Counted from the first letter of the stretch, positions 1 through 6,443 are shown. The stretch is 16,839 nucleotides of DNA from Chloroflexota bacterium (GCA_021786915.1 JAJYMP010000482.1:1-16839), one strand, 5' to 3'. Notes: a model not told the origin generated them from the letters alone. Numbers and translations are program-made.

Positions 1-888
1 TACGAGCAGACGATTGGCGTCTGGCGCGACGGCGCGATCCTGCTGGTCGCCGGGCGCGTGGACCACCGGGGCGAGGAGGTCTCGCTGCTCGCCGACTCCG
101 TGTGGGACTGGGACACCGTGGCCGCCGTGGGGCCGGACGCTTTCGCGAAGGAGGTCGGCTCGCTCGACAAGCGGAGTCGCCGGGGTCCGGGCGCTCCGGG
201 TGGCGGCAGCGGCGGTCCCGGTGGCGGCGTGGGCGGTGGCGGGAACGGGTTCCGCGGGCCCGGTGGCGCGAACGGTGCCAACGGCCCTGGTGGGGGCCCT
301 GCCGGTCCTCGGCGCGAGCCGGTGGCGGTGGGCCAGGGGTCGACGTCGCCGGTCCGGCCGGGCGCGGGTGCGCCCACCGGTGCGTCCGAGCCCGCGGTCT
401 CGGTGCCGGCGACCGTCCCGTCGCCTGGCGGTGAGGCCAGCCGGGCCGCCATGGTTCCGCGAAACGCCCTCAGTGCCCTGCCCCGGGTCGCCCCCGGCGA
501 GCCGGTCCCGACCTACCAGGAGCCCCCGGGGCTGTCAGGCCCCGTCGGTGCGGACGAGCCGGACGAGCCCGCGCTACCCGACGAGCAGCGAGCCCTGGCT
601 GCCGCGGCCGCCCAGGCGCCCTCTCGCCCTGTGGAGGCGGCCCCCGACGCGGTGCTCAACGTCCGCTTCGCGCGCGAGGCGGGGACGGAGCGCGTGGTCT
701 CGGCCATGCAGGCCTTCCGCGCAGTCCTGCGCGAGCGCCCGGGCGCCACGCGCGTGGTGGTGCACGTGCCAGCACCCGGCGGCAACGCGCTGCCGATGGA
801 GCTCCGCGGTGTGGCCTATGACGCCGAGCTCGAGGCCGAGGTGCGCCGCCGCGTCGGCGACGGGGTGATCGACCTGACGCTCGGCTGA
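1..888 (+). CDS. dnaE: DNA polymerase III alpha subunit, C-terminal part (5' truncated by window)
   Basis: The reading frame is open from base 1 and ends at TGA 886-888, giving 295 residues of a longer protein. Window residues 1-40 (with IGVWRDGAILLVAGRV) look like the OB-fold of bacterial DnaE. Residues about 215-295 look like the extreme C-terminal DnaE domain that contacts the clamp loader tau subunit, with a helix containing MQAFRAVLRERPGATRVVVHV and a final strand ending DLTLG. DnaE is the replicative polymerase catalytic subunit, but its catalytic PHP and palm domains lie outside the window. Between the two recognised parts, about residues 58-200 are Gly-, Pro- and Ala-rich low-complexity sequence, which is unusual for the family. 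The stop lies 3 bases from the stop of the convergent TerB/YCII gene, so there is no room for a terminator between them. Identity rests on the domain pattern at both ends. Confidence 0.82.
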   Translation, partial: YEQTIGVWRDGAILLVAGRVDHRGEEVSLLADSVWDWDTVAAVGPDAFAKEVGSLDKRSRRGPGAPGGGSGGPGGGVGGGGNGFRGPGGANGANGPGGGPAGPRREPVAVGQGSTSPVRPGAGAPTGASEPAVSVPATVPSPGGEASRAAMVPRNALSALPRVAPGEPVPTYQEPPGLSGPVGADEPDEPALPDEQRALAAAAAQAPSRPVEAAPDAVLNVRFAREAGTERVVSAMQAFRAVLRERPGATRVVVHVPAPGGNALPMELRGVAYDAELEAEVRRRVGDGVIDLTLG

Positions 889-891
889 GCG

Positions 892-1839
892 TCAGCCCTC
901 CGAGACCACCCGCCCGTAGCCCACGACCGTCGGGTCGTGCCAGACGCCGCCCGACGTGTAGACGTCCGACTCGATCAGCGCGAGGATCTCGGCCTCGTCG
1001 GCGCCGCGCATGACCAGGACGGCCTTCGAGAAGTCCGCCGCGCCGCCGGCCTCGATGATCGTGCCCTCGGCGCGCAGCCGCGCCAGCCGCGAGAGGTGCT
1101 GGACGCGGAATGCCGGGCGCCGATCGCGCGCCTCGGGCGTGTAGGGCACCTCGACCAGCCAGACCTGCTCGATCCGGACGCCGGGCGGGAGGTCGGGCGC
1201 GGGCTGGGGGGCGGGCTGGGGGGCGGGCGTCGACGAGGGCGCCCCTGCCTCGGGCGGGACGGCGGCCGGCGGCACGTCCGTGGGCATCGCGTCGCGCAGC
1301 CGTCGAACCTCCACCAGCCCGGCGATCTTGTCGGTGAACGACGCGCGGATCCGGTTCAGGTCCGGTCGCGGGACGTCGAGCTCCTCCGCCATCCGGTTCA
1401 CCAGCCACGACTCCACGGCGTCGATGTCGTCGTCCGCGGCGGCCACGAGGAGGCAGCAGCGCAGTAGCTGCTCGCGCTCCTCGGGCGTCGAGATCGCCTT
1501 GAACTCTCGGGTGACCAGGTAGTCGTCGGTGGCGCCGAAGTGCTCGACGCGCGTGCCTGCCAGCTCCGCGACCAGCGCCGCCGTCTCCGGATCGAGCGCG
1601 CCCACCTCCGACACGAGCCGCGCGATCTCGGCGGTCTCGACCGCGGTGATGGCCACGTCGACGCGCGCCGCACGCGCGAGGAGGTACGCGAACGCCGCGA
1701 CGAAGCGCGCTCGCTCCGGCGGCAGGATCGCCAGCCGAGCCGCGATCCGGCGGACGCTCTCGGTGTCGCCCACGGGGGCGGAGGCTGGTGTCGGGGCCGC
1801 GCCGCGGCCGATGCCGAACATGGACTGGAACAGGCTCAT
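892..1839 (-). CDS. TerB-like N-terminal domain fused to a YCII-like C-terminal domain
   Basis: 315 residues, starting at ATG 1837-1839 with GGAG about 7 bases upstream. Residues about 26-170 are an all-helical acidic region with two TerB/DjlA-like acidic motifs (RVDVAITAVETAEI near 60-72 and ADDDIDAVES near 135-144). TerB domains bind metal in some tellurite-resistance and membrane-linked systems. Residues about 185-218 form a Pro/Ala/Gln linker with a PAPQ repeat. Residues about 220-315 resemble the YCII ferredoxin-like fold: H248 followed by LARLRAEGTIIEAGG, then a DEAEILALIESDVYTSGGVW segment. YCII proteins are small dimeric alpha/beta domains, some with a catalytic His-Asp pair; H248 is a candidate for the His. 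There is no signal peptide, so it is likely cytoplasmic. It is convergent with dnaE. A TACGAT -10 box lies 31 bases upstream. The function of the fusion is unknown; the TerB call is firmer than the YCII call. Confidence 0.72.
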   Translation of the reverse strand: MSLFQSMFGIGRGAAPTPASAPVGDTESVRRIAARLAILPPERARFVAAFAYLLARAARVDVAITAVETAEIARLVSEVGALDPETAALVAELAGTRVEHFGATDDYLVTREFKAISTPEEREQLLRCCLLVAAADDDIDAVESWLVNRMAEELDVPRPDLNRIRASFTDKIAGLVEVRRLRDAMPTDVPPAAVPPEAGAPSSTPAPQPAPQPAPDLPPGVRIEQVWLVEVPYTPEARDRRPAFRVQHLSRLARLRAEGTIIEAGGAADFSKAVLVMRGADEAEILALIESDVYTSGGVWHDPTVVGYGRVVSEG

Positions 1840-1869
1840 GGGGTCTCCGACCGGGGTGCGATCGCCGTC

Positions 1870-1875
1870 ATCGTA
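1870..1875 (-). promoter_or_regulatory. Putative -10 box (TACGAT) of the TerB/YCII gene
   Basis: On the minus strand TACGAT lies 30 bases before the ATG at 1839. That would give a transcription start near 1863 and a short leader containing the GGAG Shine-Dalgarno. No -35 match is seen. The same hexamer occurs before the tRNA-Leu and phosphofructokinase genes, which supports it. Confidence 0.4.
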
Positions 1876-1908
1876 ATGGAGGCCGGGACACCCCGCTTGG
1901 CATGCACA

Positions 1909-1944
1909 AGCCGACCCCGGCGGCGTCTACGGCCGGGATCGGCT
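1909..1944 (-). terminator. Strong GC hairpin downstream of the secreted protein gene
   Basis: Two 13-base arms (1909-1921 and 1932-1944) are inverted repeats with one mismatch, around a 10-base loop. The hairpin begins 43 bases past the stop of the minus-strand gene at 1988-2458 and precedes the promoter of the next minus-strand gene. This is a natural place for a terminator. There is no clear T-run after the stem, so the mode of termination is uncertain. Confidence 0.45.
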
Positions 1945-1987
1945 CGCGGGGGGCGACCCATGCGCCCGGGAGGAGAGCGGGCGTGGG

Positions 1988-2458
1988 TCAGCCCTTGGCG
2001 GCTGCGAACGTCCCGGTCGCGGTGGCCGCCCCCGACGTGACCGTGATGCTGAGGGTGTCCTTGGCCATGACGTCAGTCTTCAGCGCGGCCATCTGCTTGG
2101 CGCCGAGGTGGACGAGGAACGAGCGGACGCCGCGGTGGGACCGGACCCACTTCGTGGCGTCGACCACCGTCATGGCGGTCGTCTGGTCCGCGAGCGTGAC
2201 CTCGACTTTGGAGCCGGCCTTGAGGCCGCGAACCTGGACCTCGAGCCAGCCGAAGCGCCAGCCGGAGGCGGCGAACAGCCGGGCGCTGACGCGCAGGCCG
2301 TCGCCCTTGAAGGCGGCGCTCCAGTGGTGGGCGGCCGGCGCCTGCACAGTCATCGGCGTGGTCGGCTTCGCCGGCAGGGTGGCAGGGGTGGCTGCGAGAG
2401 TCGATGACGCCGCGGCGAGGGACAGGATCGCGGCGCCGAGGAGGCTGACCTTGCGCAT
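1988..2458 (-). CDS. Small secreted protein of unknown function
   Basis: 156 residues. I chose the internal ATG at 2456-2458 because AGAAGGAG lies 5 bases before it and a clean signal peptide begins there: MRKV, then a hydrophobic LLGAAILSLAAASSTLA core with an AxA-type cleavage site near residue 22. A longer frame reaches 2542, but its extra N-terminus is Arg-rich and hides the signal peptide. The mature part (about 130 residues) has alternating polar and hydrophobic residues typical of a beta-sandwich, with WRFGWLEVQVRGLKAGSKVEVTL and DTLSITVTSG strands. There are no Cys residues and no catalytic motif that I recognise. It lies downstream of the J-domain/Mrr gene on the same strand with about 120 bases between, so it probably has its own promoter. 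I do not recognise the family. Confidence 0.7.
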   Translation of the reverse strand: MRKVSLLGAAILSLAAASSTLAATPATLPAKPTTPMTVQAPAAHHWSAAFKGDGLRVSARLFAASGWRFGWLEVQVRGLKAGSKVEVTLADQTTAMTVVDATKWVRSHRGVRSFLVHLGAKQMAALKTDVMAKDTLSITVTSGAATATGTFAAAKG

Positions 2459-2578
2459 GTGGGCTCCTTCTGCGGCCGGCGTGTCCGGCACTCGTGGGGA
2501 GGAACGACGAGAGCGGCAGATGGTTCGGGCCTTGCCGGCCAAGGTTGGGGTGACGTCTGCTTCAGAAACCGCAACCCG

Positions 2579-3727
2579 TCAGCGAGTGAGCTCCTCGAGA
2601 TCCTCGCCGTTGATCAGCTCGATCCCGTGCTCCTCGGCGAGGTCGCGGGCAGGATCCGTGAAGTCCGACGTGGTGACGAGGACCAGGCGCTCGGCGCGGT
2701 GGTGGCGGACGCCCAGCGCCATCAGCAGCTGGACGTCCCGGGAGCCCACGGGGTGTCCGGGCGCGTAGCGCTTGCACTGGACGACGGTCGAGCGCCCACC
2801 GGGGCCGGTGCCCGTGAGGTCGGCGACGAGATCACCGGGTCCGCCGGTCGGCCTGAGCCGATACCCGTGGCGGCCGAGGACCTGGCCGACCGCCACCTCG
2901 AACTCCGTCGGGGTCAGCGCCAGGAAGTCGTCCACGGACGTCCGCACTGGCCCCGCGCTGCGACGCAGCGCGGTCAGCGACACCCCCGCCGTGGCCGCCA
3001 GCACCGGCCCAACCGCGCCCCCGATGCCGAGCGTGGCACCCGAGCCCGAGGCAGGCCCACCCAACGCCAGGGTGACGGCCGAGGCCCCGTCAGCCGCGAG
3101 CAGCGCCAGCCCCAGCCAGCCGAGCATCGACCAGCCGGTGCGCTTGGCCCTCGTGATCAGCCCCGCGTCAGGACTGGTGCGCATGCGGCGTGTCGTCAGG
3201 GCGAGCGGGACGAGGAGCGCGATGACCGCGGCGACCACCCGCAGCATTGCGGCCGAGGTGAGTCCCGCCGACAGCGCCAACCCACCGAGGAAGGCCAGCC
3301 CGACAACCCAGACTCGCACGAGCCGGGCGACGTCAAGCCGCAGCAGGGTGTGCGAGGCACGGAGCGTGCTGGCGGCCAGATCATGGAGTCCGCCGACGTC
3401 GAGGTCGGGGGCTTCGTCGGCTTCGTCGTCCGTGCCGCGCGGCTCGTCGGCCGCGAGCGCCTCCTCCGCCGCGATCGCATCGGCCGCCTCGCTGCGCCGC
3501 CGCAGGTCGGCAAGGTGCTCGTCGTACCAGCTCCGGCGCGTCGGGTCCGTCAGCCAGTCCCGGGCGATGTTCAGCCGGACGGCGCGGTCGCCGGTGCCCG
3601 GCCCCACGCGGTCGGGGTGGTTGCGCAGCTGGAGCGACCGATACGCGGCCTGGATCGTCTCGGCCGACGCGCGCTCGCTGACCTCCAGCTCCGCATACAG
3701 GTTGAACTCGGGAATCTGGTCGGCCAT
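2579..3727 (-). CDS. J-domain, transmembrane, Mrr-type nuclease fusion protein
   Basis: 382 residues from ATG 3725-3727. Residues 8-70 form a J domain (NLYAELEVSERASAETIQAAYR, then the HPD motif at 37-39), which stimulates Hsp70/DnaK ATPase. Residues 80-112 are acidic and probably disordered. Four hydrophobic stretches at about 138-155, 160-178, 199-222 and 231-252 suggest a membrane anchor. Residues about 268-380 match the Mrr/restriction-endonuclease-type IV fold: LTPTEFEVAVGQVLGRHGY, GGPGDLVADL with candidate catalytic D303, then VQCKRY with Q317 and K319 (the PD-QxK form), and LVTTSDFTDPAR. Mrr-family nucleases cleave modified or foreign DNA; membrane-anchored versions exist, but their roles are poorly known. 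The start is set by the J-domain N-terminus; no good Shine-Dalgarno is visible. It is divergent from the 3869 gene. Domain calls are secure; the biological role is inferred. Confidence 0.85.
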   Translation of the reverse strand: MADQIPEFNLYAELEVSERASAETIQAAYRSLQLRNHPDRVGPGTGDRAVRLNIARDWLTDPTRRSWYDEHLADLRRRSEAADAIAAEEALAADEPRGTDDEADEAPDLDVGGLHDLAASTLRASHTLLRLDVARLVRVWVVGLAFLGGLALSAGLTSAAMLRVVAAVIALLVPLALTTRRMRTSPDAGLITRAKRTGWSMLGWLGLALLAADGASAVTLALGGPASGSGATLGIGGAVGPVLAATAGVSLTALRRSAGPVRTSVDDFLALTPTEFEVAVGQVLGRHGYRLRPTGGPGDLVADLTGTGPGGRSTVVQCKRYAPGHPVGSRDVQLLMALGVRHHRAERLVLVTTSDFTDPARDLAEEHGIELINGEDLEELTR

Positions 3728-3825
3728 CGCGCCGAGGATGCCACGGACGGCTGCGGCACCGGACGCGAAAGCCGCGTGCAACGCCGTCGCTTGGCGCGCC
3801 GAGGCGGGCTGGAGGGGAGGCGGCC

Positions 3826-3831
3826 TATCGT
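3826..3831 (+). promoter_or_regulatory. Putative -10 box (TATCGT) of the 3869-4545 gene pair
   Basis: TATCGT fits the TANNNT pattern seen before other genes here. It would start transcription near 3838, giving a leader of about 31 bases that contains the GGAGGGA Shine-Dalgarno. No convincing -35 box is seen. Confidence 0.3.
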
Positions 3832-3868
3832 CGGTGCAGGACCAGCCACGCGAAGCGGAGGGACCGCG

Positions 3869-4306
3869 ATGCCCACCCAGACCGCCGCTGCCCCGCCGGG
3901 CGCCACTGCCGAGGACCTCAGGTTCCTCGACCGCCACGGTTCCAAGCTGAGCAAGTCCACGATGCGCGCGAACTGGATGCGCCGGCTCGGTGACAAGCCC
4001 GACCGCAGCGGCCAGGCCCTCGCGACGCGATCGCCCGAGGTGATCCGCGACTGGTCGGAGCGCCGCAAGGCGACGCCGGTCGCCGCGACCCGCGGCCCCG
4101 AGGGGAAGCCCAGGACGCTGCGCCTTGACTTCGGGGACACGGGTGTCCGGGACGGACGGGGCCGCCTACGCGAGTCGATCAGCTGGGACGACTGGCTGCG
4201 CGTGTTCCAGGATCGCAAGCTCGTGTTCCTGTACCAGGAACGGAGTCGTGACGGTTCGGATTCGAGCTTCTTCCGACTCGACAGCCCCACCCGCGAGGAA
4301 GGCTGA
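3869..4306 (+). CDS. Conserved-looking hypothetical protein, 145 aa
   Basis: Starts at ATG 3869-3871, with GGAGGGA 5 bases upstream, one of the best ribosome sites in the window. The protein is soluble and highly charged, with no membrane segment or signal peptide. The N-terminal part (about 15-75) is basic and helical (RFLDRHGSKLSKSTMRANW, RSPEVIRDWSERR). The C-terminal part (about 85-140) is a compact alpha/beta-like segment ending SISWDDWLRVFQDRKLVFLYQE and FFRLDSP. The stop overlaps the start of the next gene (TGATG, 4304-4308), so the two are probably translationally coupled. It is divergent from the J-domain/Mrr gene, with 141 bases between the starts. I do not recognise the family. The good Shine-Dalgarno and the coupling make it a real gene. 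Confidence 0.7.
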   Translation: MPTQTAAAPPGATAEDLRFLDRHGSKLSKSTMRANWMRRLGDKPDRSGQALATRSPEVIRDWSERRKATPVAATRGPEGKPRTLRLDFGDTGVRDGRGRLRESISWDDWLRVFQDRKLVFLYQERSRDGSDSSFFRLDSPTREEG

Positions 4307-4545
4307 TGGGCGAGGACCGGCAGGCGCCAGAGCCGATGCGCCTGCCGGGCTTCGATCGGCATGACCCGGACCCCGGGGAGGACAAGGGACCGTCGGAGAT
4401 CTCGTCGATCGTCACGGACCCGCCGAACGCCCCCGGTCGCGAGGACGCCGGCCAGGCCACGACCGGCACGCGCGCAATCCCGGGCGGCGAGGCGGCGGCC
4501 GCAGGGGACCTTGGCGAGGACGCCGCCCTCGAGGACGATCGCTAG
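4306..4545 (+). CDS. Small acidic, probably disordered protein, 79 aa
   Basis: Its ATG (4306-4308) shares one base with the TGA of the preceding gene, which suggests termination-reinitiation coupling. The sequence is rich in Asp, Glu, Gly, Pro and Ala and poor in large hydrophobics, so it is likely disordered. One segment, GPSEISSIVTDPPNAPG, is the most ordered-looking and could be a binding motif. There is no Cys, no membrane segment and no known domain. A hairpin begins 14 bases after its stop. The alternative is that this is untranslated sequence between the upstream gene and the terminator; the exact start/stop overlap and lack of any other candidate favour a gene. Confidence 0.5.
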   Translation: MGEDRQAPEPMRLPGFDRHDPDPGEDKGPSEISSIVTDPPNAPGREDAGQATTGTRAIPGGEAAAAGDLGEDAALEDDR

Positions 4546-4559
4546 GCGCGTCTACGCTG

Positions 4560-4591
4560 GTGGCGAAGCTGGGATTCCAGCTCGGCGCCAC
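4560..4591 (+). terminator. Compound hairpin after the 3869-4545 gene pair
   Basis: GTGGCG (4560-4565) pairs with CGCCAC (4586-4591), and AGCTGG (4567-4572) pairs with CCAGCT (4577-4582) around a GATT loop. A small asymmetric internal loop separates the two stems. It starts 14 bases past the stop at 4545. There is no T-run, so it may terminate transcription, protect the 3' end or do something else. Confidence 0.4.
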
Positions 4592-4611
4592 GCCAACCCC
4601 ATGGGGTTGGC
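4592..4611. repeat. Perfect 20-bp palindrome
   Basis: GCCAACCCCATGGGGTTGGC reads the same on both strands with no spacer. A zero-spacer palindrome suits a dimeric DNA-binding protein better than a terminator loop, although it directly abuts the hairpin at 4560-4591 and may be part of the same 3' structure. No second copy was seen in the window. Confidence 0.5.
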
Positions 4612-5037
4612 TCCGGTCGTAGGCATCCATGGATCTGAGGGCATGGCGTAGCGGGTCACCGGCCACTCGGCCCAGACGTCTTGACAGGTGCGTCTCCCAC
4701 CATCCTCATCGTGCGGTCAACACCCGGTCCCGCTCCGAAGACGAATGAACAGCCGGCGCGAGGCGGCGGGACCAGGTGCGGCTCCTGCAAGCAGAGTGGA
4801 ACCGGGGTGACTACTATGGCCCATGGCGGCAAGGATCCTTCGCGTGTTCCTAGCCGAAGGGCGCCGCCAGGCATCAGGATCGAGGCGTTCAGGCCTCGTC
4901 GTGGCATCGACATCGTCCCGCCGGAATGGGGAAGGCCGTGGTCCGCGCCCACTTCGCCAAGCCGGGCGTCTAGGCTAGGCTCGGAGGCTGTGTCGACATG
5001 GCAGACCGGTGGCGGGGTGCGTTTTCCCAGAATCGCG

Positions 5038-5066
5038 TTACCGGCACACGCTCCCTACGTCCTAAT
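5038..5066 (+). promoter_or_regulatory. Weak candidate promoter for the duplicated lipoprotein
   Basis: TTACCG (5038-5043) and CCTAAT (5061-5066) are separated by 17 bases, about 80 bases before the GTG start. The matches are partial (3/6 and 4/6 to the sigma-70 consensus). A 7-bp inverted repeat (5067-5073/5089-5095) follows directly and would lie in the leader. Confidence 0.22.
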
Positions 5067-5146
5067 TGCTTCGTCGTGTTCAATGGAGCGAAGCAGGAGG
5101 ACGGAAAGCGCGGTCAGGCGTGCGTGACCGTTGATCGGAGGGGATC

Positions 5147-6136
5147 GTGATTGGCAGAGGGATCGCGCCAGGCATCGCGGCGCTCATCCTGGTCGTTGGC
5201 TGCGCGCTCCAGGCGCCGACCCCGTCGGCCAGCTCGGCGCCGATCGCCGTGTCGACGCCCGGCGCGGGCGGTTCGGCCATCGCGACGGCCTCGGAACCCG
5301 CTCTGCCTTCGCCTTCAGCGTCACCGGCTCCCACGGCCACGCCGGTACCCACTCCCGCGCCCAGGGACGCCATCGCCGCGCCCCACCCGAAGGTCGTCTT
5401 CGCGAAGGTCTCGTCAGCAGTCCAGGCCGCGCTCAAGGCGGCCCCTGACCCCCTCAACCCGGGCCTCGTCGCCGCGATGCCGAGGCTCCTCACCGACTGC
5501 CAGAAGGGCGGCACGTTCGGCGACGACCGGCCGTATCGCTGCCTGTTCCTTGCGCTAGGCGCCTACCACGTCTACGTCGACACAGGCGACGACGCGTGGT
5601 TCGAGGCGTCGTTGAGCGCCATCAACTACATCTGGAGCACCGAGTATCAGGGCGGCTTGATGATGGACCTGCCGACATGGCGTTCGATCATCAGCGGCGC
5701 CTTCGCCGTGCCGTACGCGCGGCCAACAAACGCGATACCGATCCGGCGGAGTCTTGTGGATGCACCGCATCCGGCGGTCACGTACGCGGCCCTCTCCTCG
5801 GCGGCCAAGGCTGCGTCGCCCGCCGTTCCCGGCCTCGCCTCCGATGTCACCGAATGCGGAAGACTGAAGGCCGACCGCTCGAACATCGACGACGTCGCCC
5901 AGGCCTGCATCGGGGCCGCGCTCGAGGCCTACAAGGCTTACCTCACGACCGGCGACGCGGCGGCCTGGAAGGCGGCCATTTCGGCCGCCAACTACGTCTA
6001 CAACCACTCGTTGCTGCCGCCCATGGTGATCGGGCGTGGCGGCACCTATGAGAACACCGCCGACCTAGTGACGGGCATCGACCAGATGCTCATCTCCGAC
6101 GGTCCTCTGTCGGTGTTCGCCGGGCAGGCGCCGTAA
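5147..6136 (+). CDS. Lipoprotein with two tandem Cys-pair repeats, function unknown
   Basis: 329 residues from GTG 5147-5149, preceded by GGAGGGG. Residues 1-19 are a lipoprotein signal with lipobox VVGC, so Cys19 would be acylated and the protein anchored outside the membrane. Residues 20-75 are a Ser/Pro/Ala/Thr-rich spacer typical of surface proteins. The rest is two copies of one unit: about 79-164 and 207-287. Each begins PHPxVxxAxxSSA, has TxC (Cys118, Cys237), a second Cys 14-17 residues on (Cys132, Cys254), then LGAYHVYVDTGDDAWFEASLSAINYIW, matched by LEAYKAYLTTGDAAAWKAAISAANYVY in copy two. A disulfide within each unit is likely. The helical pattern suggests a helical-hairpin (TPR-like) solenoid, but no family is recognised. 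It stands alone after the gene-poor region. Confidence 0.8.
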   Translation: MIGRGIAPGIAALILVVGCALQAPTPSASSAPIAVSTPGAGGSAIATASEPALPSPSASPAPTATPVPTPAPRDAIAAPHPKVVFAKVSSAVQAALKAAPDPLNPGLVAAMPRLLTDCQKGGTFGDDRPYRCLFLALGAYHVYVDTGDDAWFEASLSAINYIWSTEYQGGLMMDLPTWRSIISGAFAVPYARPTNAIPIRRSLVDAPHPAVTYAALSSAAKAASPAVPGLASDVTECGRLKADRSNIDDVAQACIGAALEAYKAYLTTGDAAAWKAAISAANYVYNHSLLPPMVIGRGGTYENTADLVTGIDQMLISDGPLSVFAGQAP

Positions 6137-6307
6137 CTGAGCCCCGGCCGTGGGCCGCCCTCCCCTTCGCGCTGCTGCGGTCGCTGCCCTCCTATGGAGG
6201 CATTGATTGGCGGGTCTAGGTGAGGCGGGGCCGCAGCGAGAGGCGAAGCGGTGATGCGCCGAACGGCGGGGTTGGCGGCGTCGGATCTGCGCGGAGATGC
6301 GGAAGGC

Positions 6308-6393
6308 TGGTACCGGGAGGGGGACTCGAACCCCCACGACCTTTCGGCCAGCGGTGTTTGAGACCGCCGCGTCTGCCATTCCGCCATCCCGGC
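6308..6393 (-). tRNA. tRNA-Leu (anticodon CAA, reads UUG)
   Basis: The minus strand folds into a class II tRNA. The acceptor GCCGGGA (6393-6387) pairs with TCCCGGT (one G-T pair). The anticodon stem is GCGGT/ACCGC around the loop CTCAAAC, with CAA at 6360-6358. A long variable arm (GGCCGAAAGGTC) marks a Leu/Ser class tRNA, and the T arm has the GGTTCGAGTCC core. The discriminator A is at 6311 and the CCA end is encoded at 6310-6308. It belongs to the leucine decoding set. A truncated tRNA-Leu copy lies immediately upstream, between the gene and its likely promoter. Confidence 0.95.
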
Positions 6394-6400
6394 ACGGACT

Positions 6401-6431
6401 CCGCCGCGTCTGCCGTTCCGCCACTTCGCCC
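6401..6431 (-). pseudogene. Truncated tRNA-Leu 5' half
   Basis: The 23 bases at 6401-6423 are identical, apart from one base, to 6364-6386 of the intact tRNA-Leu gene; the copies lie 37 bases apart in the same orientation. The copy covers position 8, the D arm and the first half of the anticodon stem. GGGCGAAG before it could be the old acceptor strand. Everything 3' of the anticodon stem is missing, so it cannot fold as a tRNA. It most likely remains from a tandem duplication followed by deletion. Confidence 0.7.
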
Positions 6432-6437
6432 AGCTCC

Positions 6438-6443
6438 ATCGTA
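6438..6443 (-). promoter_or_regulatory. Putative -10 box (TACGAT) of the tRNA-Leu transcript
   Basis: TACGAT on the minus strand is followed 6 bases later by the GGGCGAAG start of the truncated tRNA copy. Transcription would therefore begin at the half-gene and run through to the intact tRNA. No -35 match was found. Confidence 0.4.

Larger units (their letters stand above)
4546..5146. other. 600-base region with no credible gene, rich in inverted repeats
   Basis: Frames here (for example 4681-5127 + and 4656-4952 -) lack Shine-Dalgarno sites and the codon-position bias of neighbouring genes, and their proteins look like random sequence. The base composition is visibly less GC-rich than the flanking genes. 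The stretch holds several exact inverted repeats: a compound hairpin at 4560-4591, a 20-bp palindrome at 4592-4611, AAGGATCCTT at 4831-4840, arms 4837-4842/4855-4860, arms 4881-4886/4893-4898, and arms 5067-5073/5089-5095. It could hold an untranslated leader, a structured small RNA or decayed sequence. Confidence 0.5.

Noticed and set aside
14..868. 284-residue plus-strand frame at the window start
   Set aside because: Shifted frame of dnaE; the dnaE frame is open from base 1 and gives recognisable OB-fold and C-terminal sequence.
1195..1232. Tandem GGGCTGGGGGGC repeat
   Set aside because: It encodes the PAPQ linker of the TerB/YCII protein; a short in-frame coding repeat explains it.
4681..4686. 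TTGACA as a -35 box
   Set aside because: The hexamer is perfect, but the bases 17 downstream (CCTCAT) are a poor -10, and no gene starts nearby.
4785..4810. T-box-like TGGAACC at 4797-4803 within AGAGTGGAACCGGGG
   Set aside because: The 7-base core matches, but I see no stem I specifier loop, no terminator partner, and no aminoacyl-tRNA synthetase or amino-acid gene downstream.
4681..5127. 148-residue plus-strand frame, and the 98-residue minus frame at 4656-4952
   Set aside because: No Shine-Dalgarno, no domain, random-looking residues and composition unlike neighbouring genes.
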